64,000 nt of DNA, taken from NCBI GenBank assembly GCA_947501805.1, contig CANMXJ010000003.1, positions 434,001 to 498,000 on the forward strand, given 5' to 3'. The notes under the pieces are model-generated. The model was not told the origin of the DNA and ran no database searches. It saw nothing but the letters and a program-made list of their open reading frames with translations. A program made the position numbers and the translations under genes. Source of the DNA: an uncultured Sulfitobacter sp. (GTDB lineage Bacteria > Pseudomonadota > Alphaproteobacteria > Rhodobacterales > Rhodobacteraceae). Shown here one piece after another: positions 45,928-54,379 of this stretch (position 1 is the stretch's first letter; each line of letters begins with the position of its first letter).

Positions 45928-46764
45928 ATGCTGGATGACGCAAAAACCGTCGCGACACAGGTCGATAACGTGTTGGAGGTCAACAACATTGAAGTGATTT
46001 ACAACCATGTGATCCTTGTGTTGAAAGGCGTCAGCTTGAATGTTCCCAAGGGCGGCATCACGGCTTTGCTTGGTGGTAATGGCGCGGGCAAGACCACAAC
46101 CCTCAAGGCGATTTCCGGACTGTTGGCCTCGGAACGTGGCGAAGTGACAAAGGGTACGATCAAATATCGTGGTCTGGACATTGCCCATGCAGACCCTGCC
46201 GAGACTGTGAAAAAAGGTGTCGTGCAGGTCATGGAAGGCCGTCACTGTTTCGAACACCTGACGGTTGAGGAAAACCTGATGACCGGTGCCTACACGCGCC
46301 GTGATGGCAAGGGCGCAATCGCGGCGGATCTGGAAATGGTGTACAATTATTTCCCGCGTCTGCGTGAGCGGCGCAAATCGCAGGCGGGATATACATCTGG
46401 TGGAGAACAACAGATGTGTGCGGTGGGCCGTGCGTTGATGTCCAAGCCCGAGACGATCTTGCTGGATGAACCGTCAATGGGTCTGGCCCCGCAACTGGTG
46501 GAACAGATTTTCAACATTGTGAAAGAGATCAACGAGAAGGAAGGTGTGACCTTCCTCTTGGCCGAACAGAACACCAACGTCGCGCTGCGCTTTGCCCATT
46601 ACGGCTACATTCTGGAGTCCGGACGGGTTGTGATGGACGGTCCTGCGGCGGACTTGCGCGAAAATCAGGATGTTAAGGAATTTTATCTGGGTATGTCGGA
46701 CGAGGGCCGCAAGTCTTTCCGCGATGTGCGCAGCTATCGCCGCCGCAAGCGCTGGTTGTCCTGA
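45928..46764 (+). CDS. livF: Branched-chain-amino-acid-type ABC transporter ATPase (LivF-like)
   Basis: 278 aa. Walker A GGNGAGKTT, signature TSGGEQQMCAVGRALM, Walker B ILLDEPSMGLAP, then LAEQNTNVALRFAHYGYILESGRVVMDG, all LivF-like. ATG at 45928 after AGAGAGGTTTGCC. Second ATPase of the importer. The C-terminal extension DEGRKSFRDVRSYRRRKRWLS is basic and longer than in classic LivF. Confidence 0.95.
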   Translation: MLDDAKTVATQVDNVLEVNNIEVIYNHVILVLKGVSLNVPKGGITALLGGNGAGKTTTLKAISGLLASERGEVTKGTIKYRGLDIAHADPAETVKKGVVQVMEGRHCFEHLTVEENLMTGAYTRRDGKGAIAADLEMVYNYFPRLRERRKSQAGYTSGGEQQMCAVGRALMSKPETILLDEPSMGLAPQLVEQIFNIVKEINEKEGVTFLLAEQNTNVALRFAHYGYILESGRVVMDGPAADLRENQDVKEFYLGMSDEGRKSFRDVRSYRRRKRWLS

Positions 46765-46824
46765 CGGGTCCGCCCATTTTGCCCAAGTTTCATTTACAGC
46801 GTTCACCTTTGATGAGAAAAAGCC

Positions 46825-48003
46825 ATGTCAGATACCTATTTCGATGATCTGGAAACACGAAGCGCGGACGCGCGTGAGGCTGCGCAACTGGCGGCGTTGC
46901 AAGCGCAACTGTCGCGGATTGACGCTGACGCGCGGATTGACGACATGGCTGATCTGACCAAACTTCCCGTATTACGCAAATCTGACCTTACCGCTGCTCA
47001 AAAGGCGCAACCGCCTTTTGGTGGCATCAACGTCAGCAACATCACCCATGTTTTCCAATCACCCGGACCGATCTATGAACCCGGTGGATCAAGCCATGAC
47101 TGGTTCCGTATGGGGCGTTTCCTGCACGCTGCTGGACTGTGTGCGAACGATATTGTGCAAAACTGCTTTGGCTATCATCTGACGCCTGCGGGCCATATGT
47201 TCGAAAGCGGTGCGCGGGCTGTGGGGGCCAAGGTACTGCCCGCAGGTGTGGGCCAAACGGAATTGCAGGTGACAGCGGCGCGGGATGTGGGCACGACGGC
47301 TTATGCGGGCACGCCGGACTACCTCAAGATCATTCTTGAAAAAGCGGACGAGATGGGGGTGAAACTGGGCATCGACAAGGCGGCGGTCGGTGGTGGTGCC
47401 TTGTTCCCGTCCTTGCGTCAGTACTACATCGACCGCGGGATTTCATGCCTGCAATGCTATGCGACGGCCGATGTTGGAAACATTGCTTATGAGTCTGCCG
47501 CGATGGAGGGGATGATCCTTGATGAGGGCGTAATCGTCGAGATTGTGACCCCCGGAACGGGTGATCCCGTGCCCGCAGGTGAAGTCGGGGAAGTTGTTGT
47601 TACGGCATTGAACCCTGACTATCCGCTGATCCGTTTCGCAACCGGTGACTTAAGCGCGATCATGGAGGGGGTATCCCCTTGCGGACGCACAAATCAACGC
47701 ATCAAGGGCTGGATGGGGCGTGCGGATCAGACGACCAAGATCAAGGGCATGTTTGTGCGTCCTGAACAGGTCGCAGCCCTTGTGGCGCATCATGGTGAAG
47801 TGACGAAGGCCCGAGTTGTGGCCAGCCGCGCGGGCGAACAGGATGTGATGACCGTCCATATTGAAAGTGCGGGCGGGGATGCGGACGCCTATGCGCAATC
47901 CGTGGCGCAACTGCTCAAGCTGAAAGGCAAGGTTGTGGTGGTTGATCCCGGCACCTTGCCCCGCGACGGGCTGGTGATCGAAGATCAACGCACCTACGAT
48001 TGA
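46825..48003 (+). CDS. PaaK-like (phenylacetate-CoA ligase family) protein with altered P-loop
   Basis: 392 aa, similar along its length to phenylacetate-CoA ligases: LPVLRKSDLTAAQKAQPPFGGI, AGLCANDIVQNCFGYHLTPAGHMFESGARAVGAKVLPAG, YAGTPDYLKIIL, and the C-terminal GWMGRADQTTKIKGMFVRPEQVAALV. The canonical P-loop of the family (SSGTTG type) is replaced by VFQSPGPIYEPGG, so adenylation may be altered or lost; loops of this kind do occur in a subgroup. Last gene of the cluster, 60 bases after livF. Expected to form CoA thioesters of aromatic or other acids if active. Confidence 0.82.
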   Translation: MSDTYFDDLETRSADAREAAQLAALQAQLSRIDADARIDDMADLTKLPVLRKSDLTAAQKAQPPFGGINVSNITHVFQSPGPIYEPGGSSHDWFRMGRFLHAAGLCANDIVQNCFGYHLTPAGHMFESGARAVGAKVLPAGVGQTELQVTAARDVGTTAYAGTPDYLKIILEKADEMGVKLGIDKAAVGGGALFPSLRQYYIDRGISCLQCYATADVGNIAYESAAMEGMILDEGVIVEIVTPGTGDPVPAGEVGEVVVTALNPDYPLIRFATGDLSAIMEGVSPCGRTNQRIKGWMGRADQTTKIKGMFVRPEQVAALVAHHGEVTKARVVASRAGEQDVMTVHIESAGGDADAYAQSVAQLLKLKGKVVVVDPGTLPRDGLVIEDQRTYD

Positions 48004-48009
48004 GCGGTT

Positions 48010-48216
48010 CTAGCGGCTGTCATTGGCCGCGCTGATGTAGGTCTTGTCGCGGACTTTTCGCTCTTTCTCCGACTCGTTACCGATGCGCAGCACAGGTGTT
48101 ACATCCTGTATAGTCAAAGGCGCATCCGAAGTAGTTCCAAGCGCAAGATCAGACTGGCCTGCAAATGCGGTACCCGCGATCAATGCGGCAGCGGCTGTTG
48201 AGAGTATCAGTTTCAT
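48010..48216 (-). CDS. Small secreted protein, function unknown
   Basis: 68 aa. Signal peptide of about 19 residues (AAALIAGTAFA), then a short mature part of about 49 residues containing TIQDVTPVLRIGNESEKERKV. No cysteines, no recognised domain. The ATG at 48216 has AAAGGA seven bases before it, which makes translation plausible. Convergent with the PaaK-like gene, ending six bases from it, and divergent from the iron-type permease gene. Confidence 0.65.
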   Translation of the reverse strand: MKLILSTAAAALIAGTAFAGQSDLALGTTSDAPLTIQDVTPVLRIGNESEKERKVRDKTYISAANDSR

Positions 48217-48389
48217 GTTGAATTCCTTTCGGGTGTCAGGCGAGGCAGGTGATTTGTGACCCTCGTTGCCATGCCTTAAAGCTGGGGGCTTAGGGGCTTG
48301 ATTGCAAAACACATATGTTCACCGGCCCGTGTGTGCGGCATTTGCGGTGTCCCTCTGGTAATCCTGACGGAATTCATCGAAATAGAGGC

Positions 48390-50054
48390 ATGAGTTCAAA
48401 CACCGCCCCTATTGTGCAAAAATCAAGGTCCCGCGACGGGTTGCGCGGTTTGTCTGTGGTGGCTGTTCTGACGGCATTGGTCTGTGCCTTGCCTATGTTG
48501 GCAGTGCTTATTGCTGCATTGAGTGGCGGCACAGAAACCGTGCGACATCTGATCGAAACAGTTTTGGGGGAATACACACGGACAACATTTGCCTTGGTTG
48601 TGTTGGTCTCTGTGGGGACATTTTCGATTGGCGTTGGCGCGGCCTGGCTGGTCACGATGACGCGATTTCCAGCGGTTCAGTTTCTGGAGATCGCGCTTGT
48701 GTTACCTCTGGCGTTCCCCGCCTACGTTCTGGCCTACGCTTATACGAATGTGCTGGATCATCCCGGTATTGTGCAGACGGCGCTGCGCGATCTGATGGGC
48801 TGGGGGCCGCGCGACTATTGGTTCCCTGATATCCGCTCTTTGGGGGGGGCAGCGTTGATGCTGACGCTGGTGCTATACCCATACGTGTACCTGCTGGCGC
48901 GGGCCGCGTTTCTACAACAAAGCGGGACGACTTTTCTGGCAGCCCGTGCACTTGGCAAAAGCCCGTGGGTGGCGTTTTTTAAGGTCAGCCTGCCGTTGGC
49001 GCGGCCTGCGATTGCGGGGGGTGTTCTGCTGGCCGTGATGGAGACCATCGCGGATTTCGGCACGGTTGCGTATTTTGGTGTCCAGACCTTTGCGACGGGG
49101 ATCTATACCTCGTGGTTTTCGATGTTTGACCGGGTCGGTGCCGCGCAATTGGCGTTGTGTTTGCTAACGTTTGCATTGCTGCTGGCCATGCTGGAGCGGA
49201 TGCAGCGCGGGCGCGCCAAGTATCACGATCCGGCACGACGCACACAGGCGATGGAGCCGATGCAGTTGAAAGGCTGGGAGGCAGGATTGGCCATGGTCGC
49301 CTGCGGTATTCCGGTGCTTTTTGGCGCGGTGCTGCCAGTGATTGTGCTGTTCAGCATGGGGTTGGGATCAGAGCAAAATCTGCTCAGCCCACGTTATCTG
49401 GGGTTTATTAAGAATTCACTTACGCTAGCGGGGATTGCTGCTGTGGTAACGGTATCAGCCGCTATTGCGATCGGATTTTTCCAGCGGTTGAAACCGGGCA
49501 AGCTGTCGCGTGGTGCCGGATACATCTCGCGGCTTGGATATGCCGTGCCAGGTGGTGTGATTGCCGTCGGCTTGCTGGTGCCGTTTGCAGCATTTGATAA
49601 TGCGTTGGATGCATGGATGCGCAGTACCTTTGATATCTCGACAGGGTTGCTGATCACGGGATCGATCTGGTTGTTGATCGCGGCCTATATGGTGCGGTTT
49701 CTGGCGGCTGCCTTGGGCGCTTATGAGGGCGGGCAGGCGATGGTGCATGCAAATATGGATGCCGCTGCGCGCTCTTTGGGGCAAACGCCGGTGGGGACGC
49801 TGCGCCGGGTGCATTTGCCCATCCTTGCGCCTTCTCTGCTCACCGCGTTGCTGATCGTCTTTGTCGATGTAATGAAGGAACTGCCCGCAACCCTGATCAT
49901 GCGGCCGTTCAATTTTGACACACTTGCGGTGCAGGCCTATCGGCTGGCCAGCGATGAACGGCTGGACGGGGCGGCGGTGCCGTCCTTGGTGATTGTGGCG
50001 ATGGGGTTGCTGCCGGTGATCCTGATTTGCCGTCAGGTCGGGCGGGGGCGTTAA
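48390..50054 (+). CDS. Iron(III)-type ABC transporter permease (FbpB/SfuB-like fusion)
   Basis: 554 aa made of two homologous permease halves with about 12 helices. First half has LVLPLAFPAYVLAYAYTNVLDH and LARAAFLQQSGTTFLAARALGKSPWVAFFKVSLPLARPAIAGG; second half has GYAVPGGVIAVGLLVPF and DAAARSLGQTPVGTLRRVHLPILAPSLLTALLIVFVDVMKELPATLI. The KELPATLI end is typical of ferric permeases. No binding-protein or ATPase gene lies beside it, so its partners must be elsewhere. ATG at 48390 (GAGGC before it); frame open further upstream. Regulation by iron cannot be shown: I see no clear Fur or Irr box. Confidence 0.88.
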   Translation: MSSNTAPIVQKSRSRDGLRGLSVVAVLTALVCALPMLAVLIAALSGGTETVRHLIETVLGEYTRTTFALVVLVSVGTFSIGVGAAWLVTMTRFPAVQFLEIALVLPLAFPAYVLAYAYTNVLDHPGIVQTALRDLMGWGPRDYWFPDIRSLGGAALMLTLVLYPYVYLLARAAFLQQSGTTFLAARALGKSPWVAFFKVSLPLARPAIAGGVLLAVMETIADFGTVAYFGVQTFATGIYTSWFSMFDRVGAAQLALCLLTFALLLAMLERMQRGRAKYHDPARRTQAMEPMQLKGWEAGLAMVACGIPVLFGAVLPVIVLFSMGLGSEQNLLSPRYLGFIKNSLTLAGIAAVVTVSAAIAIGFFQRLKPGKLSRGAGYISRLGYAVPGGVIAVGLLVPFAAFDNALDAWMRSTFDISTGLLITGSIWLLIAAYMVRFLAAALGAYEGGQAMVHANMDAAARSLGQTPVGTLRRVHLPILAPSLLTALLIVFVDVMKELPATLIMRPFNFDTLAVQAYRLASDERLDGAAVPSLVIVAMGLLPVILICRQVGRGR

Positions 50055-50070
50055 TACCCCCGCGCCTGTT

Positions 50071-50949
50071 TCAGCTTTTTGCGGCTTCGATCTTGTCTTG
50101 GGTTTTGGTGTCGAAATCCGACGCATCGTGGCGTTCGTGCAATTGCAGCGACAGATCGTCGCCAAAGGCGCGGTTGACCATGCGGCCACGCTGCACGGCG
50201 GGACGCGCATCAATCGCTTCGGCCCAGCGGAGCACGTTTTTGTAGGATGTGACGTCTAGGAATTCGGCGGCGTCATACAGACGCCCCAGCACCAGTTGGC
50301 CATACCACGCCCAGATCGCCATATCGGCGATGGAATAGTCACCTGCGAAATAGTCGTTGTCGGCCAGATGGCGGTCCAGCACATCCAGCTGGCGTTTGGC
50401 TTCCATGGTGAAGCGGTTGATGGCGTATTCGTCTTTGTGCGGGGCATAGGCGTAGAAATGGCCAAAACCGCCACCAAGGTAGGGGGCGCTGCCCATTTGC
50501 CAGAACAGCCAGCTCATCATTTCGGTGCGCTGTGAGGGATCGGTGGGGATAAAGGCATCAAACTTTTCGGCCAGATGCAGCATGATCGAGGCGGATTCAA
50601 AAATGCGCTGCGGTTTGTCGCCGGAATGATCCATCATCGCGGGGATTTTCGAGTTGGGATTAGCGCTGACGAAACCGCTGGTGAACTGGTCCCCCTCTAT
50701 GATGTTGATGATCCACGCATCATATTCCGCGCCAGTGTGGCCCGCGGCGAGCAGTTCTTCGAGCAGGACCGTGACCTTAACGCCGTTTGGCGTGGCAAGA
50801 GAGTAAAGCTGTAACGGATGCTTGCCGACGGGCAGGTCTTTTTCAGAGGTGGGTCCGGCGACGGGGCGGTTGATGGAGGCGAAACGGCCACCCGAGTCGG
50901 CGTCATGTGTCCAGACTTTGGGGGGTGTGTATTCGGGGGTGTCGGTCAT
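50071..50949 (-). CDS. yghU: YghU-like glutathione-dependent disulfide-bond oxidoreductase
   Basis: 292 aa, the longer GST form called YghU. Conserved start FASINRPVAGPTSEKDLPVGKHPLQLYSLATPNGVKVTVLLEEL, then GFVSANPNSKIPAMMDH, FESASIMLHLAEKF and the C-terminal domain YSIADMAIWAWYGQL. YghU binds two glutathione molecules and shows disulphide reductase activity; the conserved N-rather-than-Cys active site fits (TPNG). ATG at 50949 with GAGG six bases upstream. It faces the iron-type permease gene across 16 bases. Confidence 0.92.
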   Translation of the reverse strand: MTDTPEYTPPKVWTHDADSGGRFASINRPVAGPTSEKDLPVGKHPLQLYSLATPNGVKVTVLLEELLAAGHTGAEYDAWIINIIEGDQFTSGFVSANPNSKIPAMMDHSGDKPQRIFESASIMLHLAEKFDAFIPTDPSQRTEMMSWLFWQMGSAPYLGGGFGHFYAYAPHKDEYAINRFTMEAKRQLDVLDRHLADNDYFAGDYSIADMAIWAWYGQLVLGRLYDAAEFLDVTSYKNVLRWAEAIDARPAVQRGRMVNRAFGDDLSLQLHERHDASDFDTKTQDKIEAAKS

Positions 50950-51195
50950 CGTGGCCTCGCTTTGTTTGTTTGCTGCTGCAACTTGCATTGTTCGGAAGGG
51001 GAGGGCCAGAGGGTTTGATTGCGATGGTGCTCAAGAAGGTGTGTTGAGGCATAAGGGATGGTAGTTGATGAATGTCTGCAACGAGCCCTCTTTGACCGAT
51101 GCTGCGGCGTACATGAATGTCGGCCTAAGCCTAAGTCCGATCGCAGTTGTGACAAATAGGATTGGAACAACGGTAACTTGTTGTAGTGTTTGTCT

Positions 51196-51693
51196 ATGAT
51201 CCGCATCCTTTTCTTCAACACGCCGACTATTGCATTTCTGTTGCTGTTCCATTTGGGCGGTAGTCGGCTCGAGGCCGCTAGTATTGGGATGCTGCTGGCA
51301 TGGGCGGTAGTTTTGTCTGGTCAGCGGCAACCCATCGTTGTGCGCGGGTTGAATCTTCATTTCGCGTTGATCGTTCCATTGCTCTTTGTGTTTTGGCACT
51401 ACGGTGCAGACCCGGTCGCGAAGTGGATCGAGACTTGGGTGTTGGCGACAGTGGTATGGGCAGTGGCTGGTGCCGTGGCACACGCAGTATTGCGCAGGGC
51501 GCTTCCCCGTTCGATGGTTCTCATTGCGGGGATGGCAGTTGGATGGACACTAGTCGTGCCGGATGATCAGCTTCTGACTATTGGGGTGCCAGTGTTAGCT
51601 ATGTCACTTTATACACGCTGGATAGGCCGAGGAGATGCGAGCTTACTTTTCTTTGCCACGAGCGTTGCGACTGGCGCTGACGATTATGTCTGA
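51196..51693 (+). CDS. Unknown integral membrane protein
   Basis: 165 aa, hydrophobic with four or five helices: about 2-20, 28-44, 54-74, 83-103, 113-140. Sequence such as WAVVLSGQRQPIVVRGLNL and VLATVVWAVAGAVAHAVLRR has no motif I recognise. ATG at 51196 has no clear ribosome binding site; a TTG at 51190 is an alternative. Composition differs slightly from flanking core genes, and it sits in a patch (50950-51820) with an inverted repeat, so it may be a recent acquisition. Confidence 0.55.
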   Translation: MIRILFFNTPTIAFLLLFHLGGSRLEAASIGMLLAWAVVLSGQRQPIVVRGLNLHFALIVPLLFVFWHYGADPVAKWIETWVLATVVWAVAGAVAHAVLRRALPRSMVLIAGMAVGWTLVVPDDQLLTIGVPVLAMSLYTRWIGRGDASLLFFATSVATGADDYV

Positions 51694-51750
51694 CCTGTTT
51701 AATGCGAAAACACAAAGCGCCTGCTGGAAACGGTTCGAGGCTTAGCAATT

Positions 51751-51792
51751 GCGGACATTGGCGCAGCCGCAACGAAAGAGCGCTATGTCCGC
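51751..51792. repeat. Inverted repeat of unknown meaning
   Basis: GCGGACAT (51751-51758) and ATGTCCGC (51785-51792), perfect 8-base arms separated by 26 bases. GCGGACAT-type elements near gene ends recur in roseobacter genomes in my recollection, but copy number cannot be checked here. It overlaps no gene. Confidence 0.4.
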
Positions 51793-51819
51793 ATAGCAGC
51801 CCAACCCATTTCAGCCACC

Positions 51820-51853
51820 AAAAGAAAAAGGCCGCCCGCAAAGGCAGCCTTTT
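51820..51853 (-). terminator. Rho-independent terminator of rpmJ
   Basis: On the minus strand AAGGCTGCC (51851-51843) pairs with GGCGGCCTT (51836-51828) with one G-U pair, followed by TTTCTTTT. It is about 30 bases after the rpmJ stop codon. Confidence 0.8.
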
Positions 51854-51881
51854 CAATAGATACGCAGATGCGTGTGCTTGT

Positions 51882-52007
51882 TCAGCCCTGACGGGCTTTG
51901 AAGCGGCGCTGCGTTTTGTTGATCACGTAAACGCGGCCCTTGCGACGCACAACGCGGCAATCACGGTGCCGGTTCTTGAGCGAGCGGAGCGAATTGCGAA
52001 CTTTCAT
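51882..52007 (-). CDS. rpmJ: 50S ribosomal protein L36 (41-residue type)
   Basis: 41 aa, starting [20 protein letters not shown] and ending [12 protein letters not shown]. This is the longer, zinc-ligand-poor (C-minus) L36 paralogue found away from the ribosomal operons, typical of alphaproteobacteria as the only L36. ATG at 52007 with AGGAAGGAT upstream; the terminator at 51820 closes the gene. tRNA-Val lies directly upstream on the same strand (94 bases), so both could share transcripts. Confidence 0.95.
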   Translation of the reverse strand: MKVRNSLRSLKNRHRDCRVVRRKGRVYVINKTQRRFKARQG

Positions 52008-52101
52008 GTTCTTATCCTTCCTGTCTAGGCCCCGCCCTATCATCAGACAGGGACCAGCGCCGGGTTACGGGCGACCCCGCCTTGGGGGCCAATGAAATTC
52101 G

Positions 52102-52176
52102 TGGTGGGCGATACTGGGATCGAACCAGTGACCCCTTCGATGTCAACGAAGTGCTCTACCGCTGAGCTAATCACCC
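52102..52176 (-). tRNA. tRNA-Val (anticodon GAC)
   Basis: 75 bases including an encoded CCA end (52102-52104). Acceptor stem GGGTGAT (5') with ATCGCCC (3'), one G-U pair; D-arm TAGCTCAGCGGTAGAGC; anticodon stem CTTCG/CGAAG with loop TTGACAT, anticodon GAC; T-arm GGTTCGATCCC. The cloverleaf is complete with no mismatch in the anticodon stem. It precedes rpmJ on the minus strand. Confidence 0.97.
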
Positions 52177-52323
52177 ACTATAAGCACATTTTCGTTGCCC
52201 CATACATAAATGGGGCGCGGATGCACGCGCCTGTCGGGCTGCTATAAAAGGAGTCGGAACAGTGATCAAGGGGCTTTTGGCATTGATATGAATTGCGCTA
52301 TGTTTGCACCAAAGGGGACGTGC

Positions 52324-53184
52324 ATGTCCAAGTCAGCGTATGAAGTGATCAATCCGGCGCGCAACCGGTCTTGTGTGGTTTTTGCCTCGCCTCATTCGGG
52401 GCGCGACTACACGTGGACGTTCATGCGTTCTTCGGTTCTGGATGAACATGCGATCCGTTCGTCCGAGGACGCCTTTGTTGATCAGTTCTTTGATTGCGCC
52501 CCCGAATATGGCGCGTCTTTTATAAAGGCGGGCGCGCCACGCGCGTTTGTTGATCTCAATCGTGCTCCGGACGAGTTGGACCCCGCGTTGATCGAAGGGG
52601 TTCGCAGACAAGGGCATAATCCGCGCATTGCATCAGGTTTGGGGGTGATTCCCCGTGTGGTTGCCAACGGACGGGCAATCTATCGCGGCAAGCTGACCCG
52701 TGAGGAGGCGTACCGGCGGATTGAGAATTATTGGCGGCCCTATCACGATAAATTACAGTCGATGCTGGATGAAGCACATCAGCGGCATGGACAGGCGGTG
52801 CTGATTGACTGTCACTCGATGCCTCATGAGGCGATGAACGGGGTAGTTCGATCCGGTATGAAGCGACCTGATATTGTGCTTGGCGACCGCTTTGGTGCGG
52901 CGGCGAGTGGCGATGTTGTTGACAGAGTTGAAGCGGCCTTTGCAAGTGCCGGATTCGTTGTGACACGCAATACACCCTTTGCAGGCGCTTATATCACGCA
53001 GGCTTACGGACGACCCGCACGCGCGCAACATGCGGTGCAAGTCGAGATTGATCGCTCGCTGTATATGAACGAAACGCTGATCCGCCCGAATGGTGATTTT
53101 GAACAGGTTCAGGCGGCGTTGCGTGGTGTCGTGGCCGAGGTAGCACTGATCGGGCAGGGCCGTGTGCCACTTGCGGCGGAATAG
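52324..53184 (+). CDS. N-formylglutamate amidohydrolase family protein
   Basis: 286 aa. Family motifs: FASPHSGRDYTW (metal-binding His), SSEDAFVDQFFDCAPEYGASF, APRAFVDLNRAPDELD, LIDCHSMPHEAM (second His) and TPFAGAYITQAYGRP. Members hydrolyse N-formyl-L-glutamate to formate and glutamate, the last step of one histidine degradation route, but hut genes are not adjacent, so another N-acyl amino acid is possible. ATG at 52324 follows AGGGGACGTG. The frame is open upstream to 52210 without a better start. Confidence 0.9.
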   Translation: MSKSAYEVINPARNRSCVVFASPHSGRDYTWTFMRSSVLDEHAIRSSEDAFVDQFFDCAPEYGASFIKAGAPRAFVDLNRAPDELDPALIEGVRRQGHNPRIASGLGVIPRVVANGRAIYRGKLTREEAYRRIENYWRPYHDKLQSMLDEAHQRHGQAVLIDCHSMPHEAMNGVVRSGMKRPDIVLGDRFGAAASGDVVDRVEAAFASAGFVVTRNTPFAGAYITQAYGRPARAQHAVQVEIDRSLYMNETLIRPNGDFEQVQAALRGVVAEVALIGQGRVPLAAE

Positions 53185-53187
53185 CCG

Positions 53188-53688
53188 CTAGTTTTTATCG
53201 AGCTGCATGATGCCGATGCCTACGCAGAGCAGTGCAATCCCTGTAGTGACCGTGCGAGTCTGGTTCCAGACCTGCCAGTCAGGTGAGTAGGTTTCCCAAA
53301 TCGTACGGGCAGCGGCGATGTCTTGTGGTACATCGACCAGCGCCAACGCTTCGTTCATTGGAATATGCACGATCATTGTAAGAATCATCCCGAGAAACAG
53401 GCTGATCAGAAAGGCAATTCCGAGCCAGATTGCGGCGGCGCGTTGTTTGCTGAGTGCAAGGACGATGGCGGTAATTAGCAGAACCGCTGGTGTGCCAAAG
53501 AAAGCAGGTGCAAAAACCGCATTTCGAACAGAAGCGTTCATGGCCTGCATCGCTTGAATGGCAACGCGTGGATCGGTGGCATCCAAACCCCACATTGTTG
53601 AGCAGACCCAAGCGTAGAAAAAGCCAAAGGTAGCGCCAGACAAAAGCAAACTGAGCAAGCACAGGGGGCGGGTGAAGGCGGTCATCAT
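53188..53688 (-). CDS. DUF1772 family membrane protein
   Basis: 166 aa with four helices (about 5-27, 53-78, 82-106 and 143-160). DUF1772 (anthrone oxygenase-like fold) features: FFYAWVCSTMWGLDATDPRVAIQAMQAMN near the start, then FGTPAVLL and MIVHIPMNEALA with the Asn. The physiological function is not known. Two ATG codons start it (53688 and 53685), both downstream of AAGGA. It is divergent from a TetR regulator, with two palindromic operators between them, so it is very likely its target. Confidence 0.85.
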   Translation of the reverse strand: MMTAFTRPLCLLSLLLSGATFGFFYAWVCSTMWGLDATDPRVAIQAMQAMNASVRNAVFAPAFFGTPAVLLITAIVLALSKQRAAAIWLGIAFLISLFLGMILTMIVHIPMNEALALVDVPQDIAAARTIWETYSPDWQVWNQTRTVTTGIALLCVGIGIMQLDKN

Positions 53689-53704
53689 TCATTCCTTGGT
53701 TTGG

Positions 53705-53748
53705 CGTACAAGAGTGTACGTCTTTACATATTCGTACTATCATGTACG
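53705..53748. promoter_or_regulatory. Two perfect palindromic operators for the TetR regulator
   Basis: CGTAC-AAGAGT-GTACG (53705-53720) and CGTAC-TATCAT-GTACG (53733-53748): identical 5-base arms, identical 6-base spacers, centres 28 bases apart. They lie in the 94-base gap between the divergent DUF1772 and TetR genes, exactly where a TetR dimer should control both. The 28-base spacing places them nearly on the same face of the helix (about 2.7 turns). Confidence 0.85.
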
Positions 53749-53782
53749 GATATGAGTCAAGTCAGAATATAAGAGATCCGTG

Positions 53783-54379
53783 ATGCGGAATGAAAAGCGA
53801 CAAGCGCGGATGCGCGAGATTGAGGGGCATGCCTACGCCCTGTTCGCAGAAGTGGGATTTGAGAGCACATCGATGCTGGTGGTGGCCAAACGGGCCAAGG
53901 CGTCCAATGAAACGATGTATCGTTGGTACGGCGACAAAAGTGGCCTTTTTTCAAGCATGGTTCAAGCCAATGCGGCGCTTGTTCGGGATCATTTGGACAA
54001 TGCCAATCCCGAAGGAATGCCGCCCATGGAGGCATTAGAGCAGGTTTCATCCGTATTGTTGCGGATGTTATTGGGTGATCGGGCGATTTTGCTGAACCGT
54101 GCCGCAGCCTCCGATCCGACTGGAGCCTTGGGGCAACTGTTGGCTGTGGGGGGGCGGGAGGATGTTCTGCCGCTGATCGAAAGGCTTTTGGTGGCCGCGG
54201 TCAAAATTGGTGCACTTAGACCACCACAAGGGTGGGACATTGCCAAATTGTTTCTGCATCTACTAGTCGGGGATCAACAGATCAGACGTGTGATCGGGGT
54301 AATGCCCGCGCCATCCGAAGACGAAATTGCTGCACAAGTTGCGCGTGCCATGGACGGATTGCGCGCGGTTTGCGTCTAA
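53783..54379 (+). CDS. TetR/AcrR family transcriptional regulator
   Basis: 198 aa. The DNA-binding domain occupies residues 1-50: RMREIEGHAYALFAEVGFESTSMLVVAKRAKASNETMYRWYGDKSGLFSSMV, the classic TetR helix-turn-helix. The C-terminal domain (about 75-190) binds an unknown ligand. ATG at 53783; a GTG three bases earlier is possible. Divergent from DUF1772 with matched palindromes in between. Its last four bases overlap the convergent dinB stop. Confidence 0.93.
   Translation: MRNEKRQARMREIEGHAYALFAEVGFESTSMLVVAKRAKASNETMYRWYGDKSGLFSSMVQANAALVRDHLDNANPEGMPPMEALEQVSSVLLRMLLGDRAILLNRAAASDPTGALGQLLAVGGREDVLPLIERLLVAAVKIGALRPPQGWDIAKLFLHLLVGDQQIRRVIGVMPAPSEDEIAAQVARAMDGLRAVCV

Noticed and set aside
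51068..51199. Short plus-strand frame of about 43 codons before the unknown membrane gene
   Set aside because: No ribosome binding site or family resemblance; could arise by chance.
52197..52216. GCCCCAT/ATGGGGC stem upstream of tRNA-Val
   Set aside because: Seven-base stem without a T-run on either strand and no gene ending there, so it is not called as a terminator.
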